A stretch of 64,000 nt of DNA from Nostoc sp. 'Peltigera membranacea cyanobiont' N6 (lineage in GTDB: Bacteria; Cyanobacteriota; Cyanobacteriia; Cyanobacteriales; Nostocaceae), in the NCBI RefSeq assembly GCF_002949735.1, contig NZ_CP026681.1:2170001-2234000 (forward strand). Direction: 5' to 3'. The notes under the pieces are model-generated. The model saw nothing but the letters and a program-made list of their open reading frames with translations, had not been told where the DNA came from and made no database searches. The translations under genes and the position numbers were made by a program. Below, in pieces: positions 63,302 through 64,000 of this stretch (positions are counted from its first letter, which is position 1; every line of letters begins with the position of its first letter).

Positions 63302-63598
63302 ATTAAGCTATTAATAAAGTATGCACCAGATTCAGTTGTTGATGCTGTGAATGATATTTCTTTAGCAGAACTGGACAAGCGAGGTTTAATAGTCTGGACA
63401 GACGCACCGCCACTAGAGCCAGAAGATGAAAACTCAGCATTTAATTTAGCTTCTCGTTTTACTGAAGTAACGCCTGATAATATATTAGAAATTTTCAAAA
63501 CTATTGCTCAAATATACACTAGTTATGGCGACTGTTTAGCTCTCAAATACTTGATGGAACTTTCCGCAGAATACTTTGGTTTAATTGGAGTTGAATGA
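63299..63598 (+). CDS. Unrecognised protein
   Basis: 99 residues from GTG 63299, with GGAGG 10 bases upstream (TTG 63296 is the alternative). It has VIKLLIKYAPDSVVDAVNDI, an acidic middle and a helical end LALKYLMELSAEYFGLIGVE. The stop overlaps the ATG at 63600 closely. The function is unknown. Confidence 0.55.
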   Translation: MIKLLIKYAPDSVVDAVNDISLAELDKRGLIVWTDAPPLEPEDENSAFNLASRFTEVTPDNILEIFKTIAQIYTSYGDCLALKYLMELSAEYFGLIGVE

Positions 63599-63599
63599 A

Positions 63600-63902
63600 A
63601 TGTATAACGAATACGACAATTTGAGTTTTGAAGAACAATTACATCTGACCGAAGAGGAGATTAGACGGCGACACAATGAGCAGATGTTCTTGCGCCGAAA
63701 TGCCCAATTGTTGCAGCAAGAGTTAAGCTTTGAGGCTGAATTATTAGAAGACAGTCCAGAGTTAGCCCAGACGATTCATTCTCTTAATATGCAGGAGATT
63801 CAAGCTCAACAGCAAGGATCATTTGGTGTTATGCAAGGGGATTCTACCCCTAAAGGGCAAAGTCTTTGGAGTAAGTTTTTTCCGGGATTGGGTGGGAGAT
63901 AA
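63600..63902 (+). CDS. Unrecognised coiled-coil protein
   Basis: 100 residues from ATG 63600 behind GGAG. It is a long charged helix (LTEEEIRRRHNEQMFLRRNA, QLLQQELSFEAELLE) and ends GQSLWSKFFPGLGGR. That end resembles the start of the protein at 60072, hinting at a shared partner. It belongs to the same run of genes. Confidence 0.55.
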   Translation: MYNEYDNLSFEEQLHLTEEEIRRRHNEQMFLRRNAQLLQQELSFEAELLEDSPELAQTIHSLNMQEIQAQQQGSFGVMQGDSTPKGQSLWSKFFPGLGGR

Positions 63903-63904
63903 AT

Positions 63905-64000
63905 ATGTCTTGGTCGAAATCAATTTCCTTAGATGTTGCTAATAAGCTTTTTAACCTAATTGGGGTTTATTTTGAGCAGAATGAGTTAGAGGGTGGTTAT
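63905..64000 (+). CDS. Start of an unrecognised gene, cut by the window edge
   Basis: ATG 63905, two bases after the previous stop, opens MSWSKSISLDVANKLFNLIG and VYFEQNELEGGY and runs out of the window. The tight spacing supports a real gene in the same operon. Confidence 0.5.
   Translation, partial: MSWSKSISLDVANKLFNLIGVYFEQNELEGGY

Overview
The window comes from a filamentous, Nostoc/Tolypothrix/Calothrix-type cyanobacterium. The signs are abundant HIP1-type GCGATCGC/GCGATCG sites, heptanucleotide STRR repeats (GTCAGGA/AGTCAGA and GGGAGCA types), a Nostoc-style CRISPR repeat, a two-partner-secretion filamentous haemagglutinin domain, Nif11-type leader peptides, and a cyanobacterial-style NRPS. 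It is an accessory region full of insertion sequences and broken genes, probably a plasmid or a variable chromosomal island.

Layout. (1) 1-3.5 kb: two tandem haemagglutinin N-terminal domains, one cut by the window edge and one truncated, then an ISAzo13-type IS and the 3' end of a group II intron. (2) 3.5-8 kb: a compact RiPP locus with a YcaO cyclodehydratase, a SagB-type FMN dehydrogenase and a Nif11-type precursor carrying a 15-residue core with six Cys. A decayed second precursor start lies just before the YcaO gene. (3) 8-9.5 kb: gene remnants, a two-repeat CRISPR and a MITE-like element with perfect 47-bp ends. (4) 9.5-37.7 kb: an SbmA-type ABC transporter divergent from two giant NRPS genes. 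Together these form 3+4 modules with an epimerase after module 3 and a terminal thioester reductase. The architecture and first three specificities (Tyr-Gly-D-Gln) match nostocyclopeptide synthetase NcpA/NcpB. My reading of modules 4-7 is Pro-Ser-Ile/Val-Phe/Leu, so positions 4 and 6 are exchanged relative to nostocyclopeptides A1/A2. The product should be a peptide aldehyde able to close as an imine macrocycle.

(5) 37.8-43.9 kb: a decayed region with small plasmid-type genes and two IS elements. (6) 44-48.5 kb: a GC-richer, foreign-looking redox cassette (Old Yellow Enzyme reductase, alpha/beta hydrolase, zinc alcohol dehydrogenase, an unknown protein, then fragments of one or two more OYE genes) cut off by an IS1634-type element. 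(7) 50.7-64 kb: a train of small, mostly unrecognised genes with an FtsK/TraG-like ATPase. It is interrupted by an IS4-type element with a clean 9-bp target duplication and by a second copy of the ISAzo13 element. It also carries two four-helix-bundle (S23/IVS-type) genes, each enclosed by inverted heptanucleotide repeats.

The most notable signals are the variant reductive-release NRPS, the Nif11/YcaO RiPP locus with a vestigial duplicate precursor, the stem-enclosed four-helix-bundle cassettes, and a recurring unit of a Fur-box-like motif plus a long perfect hairpin at IS edges.
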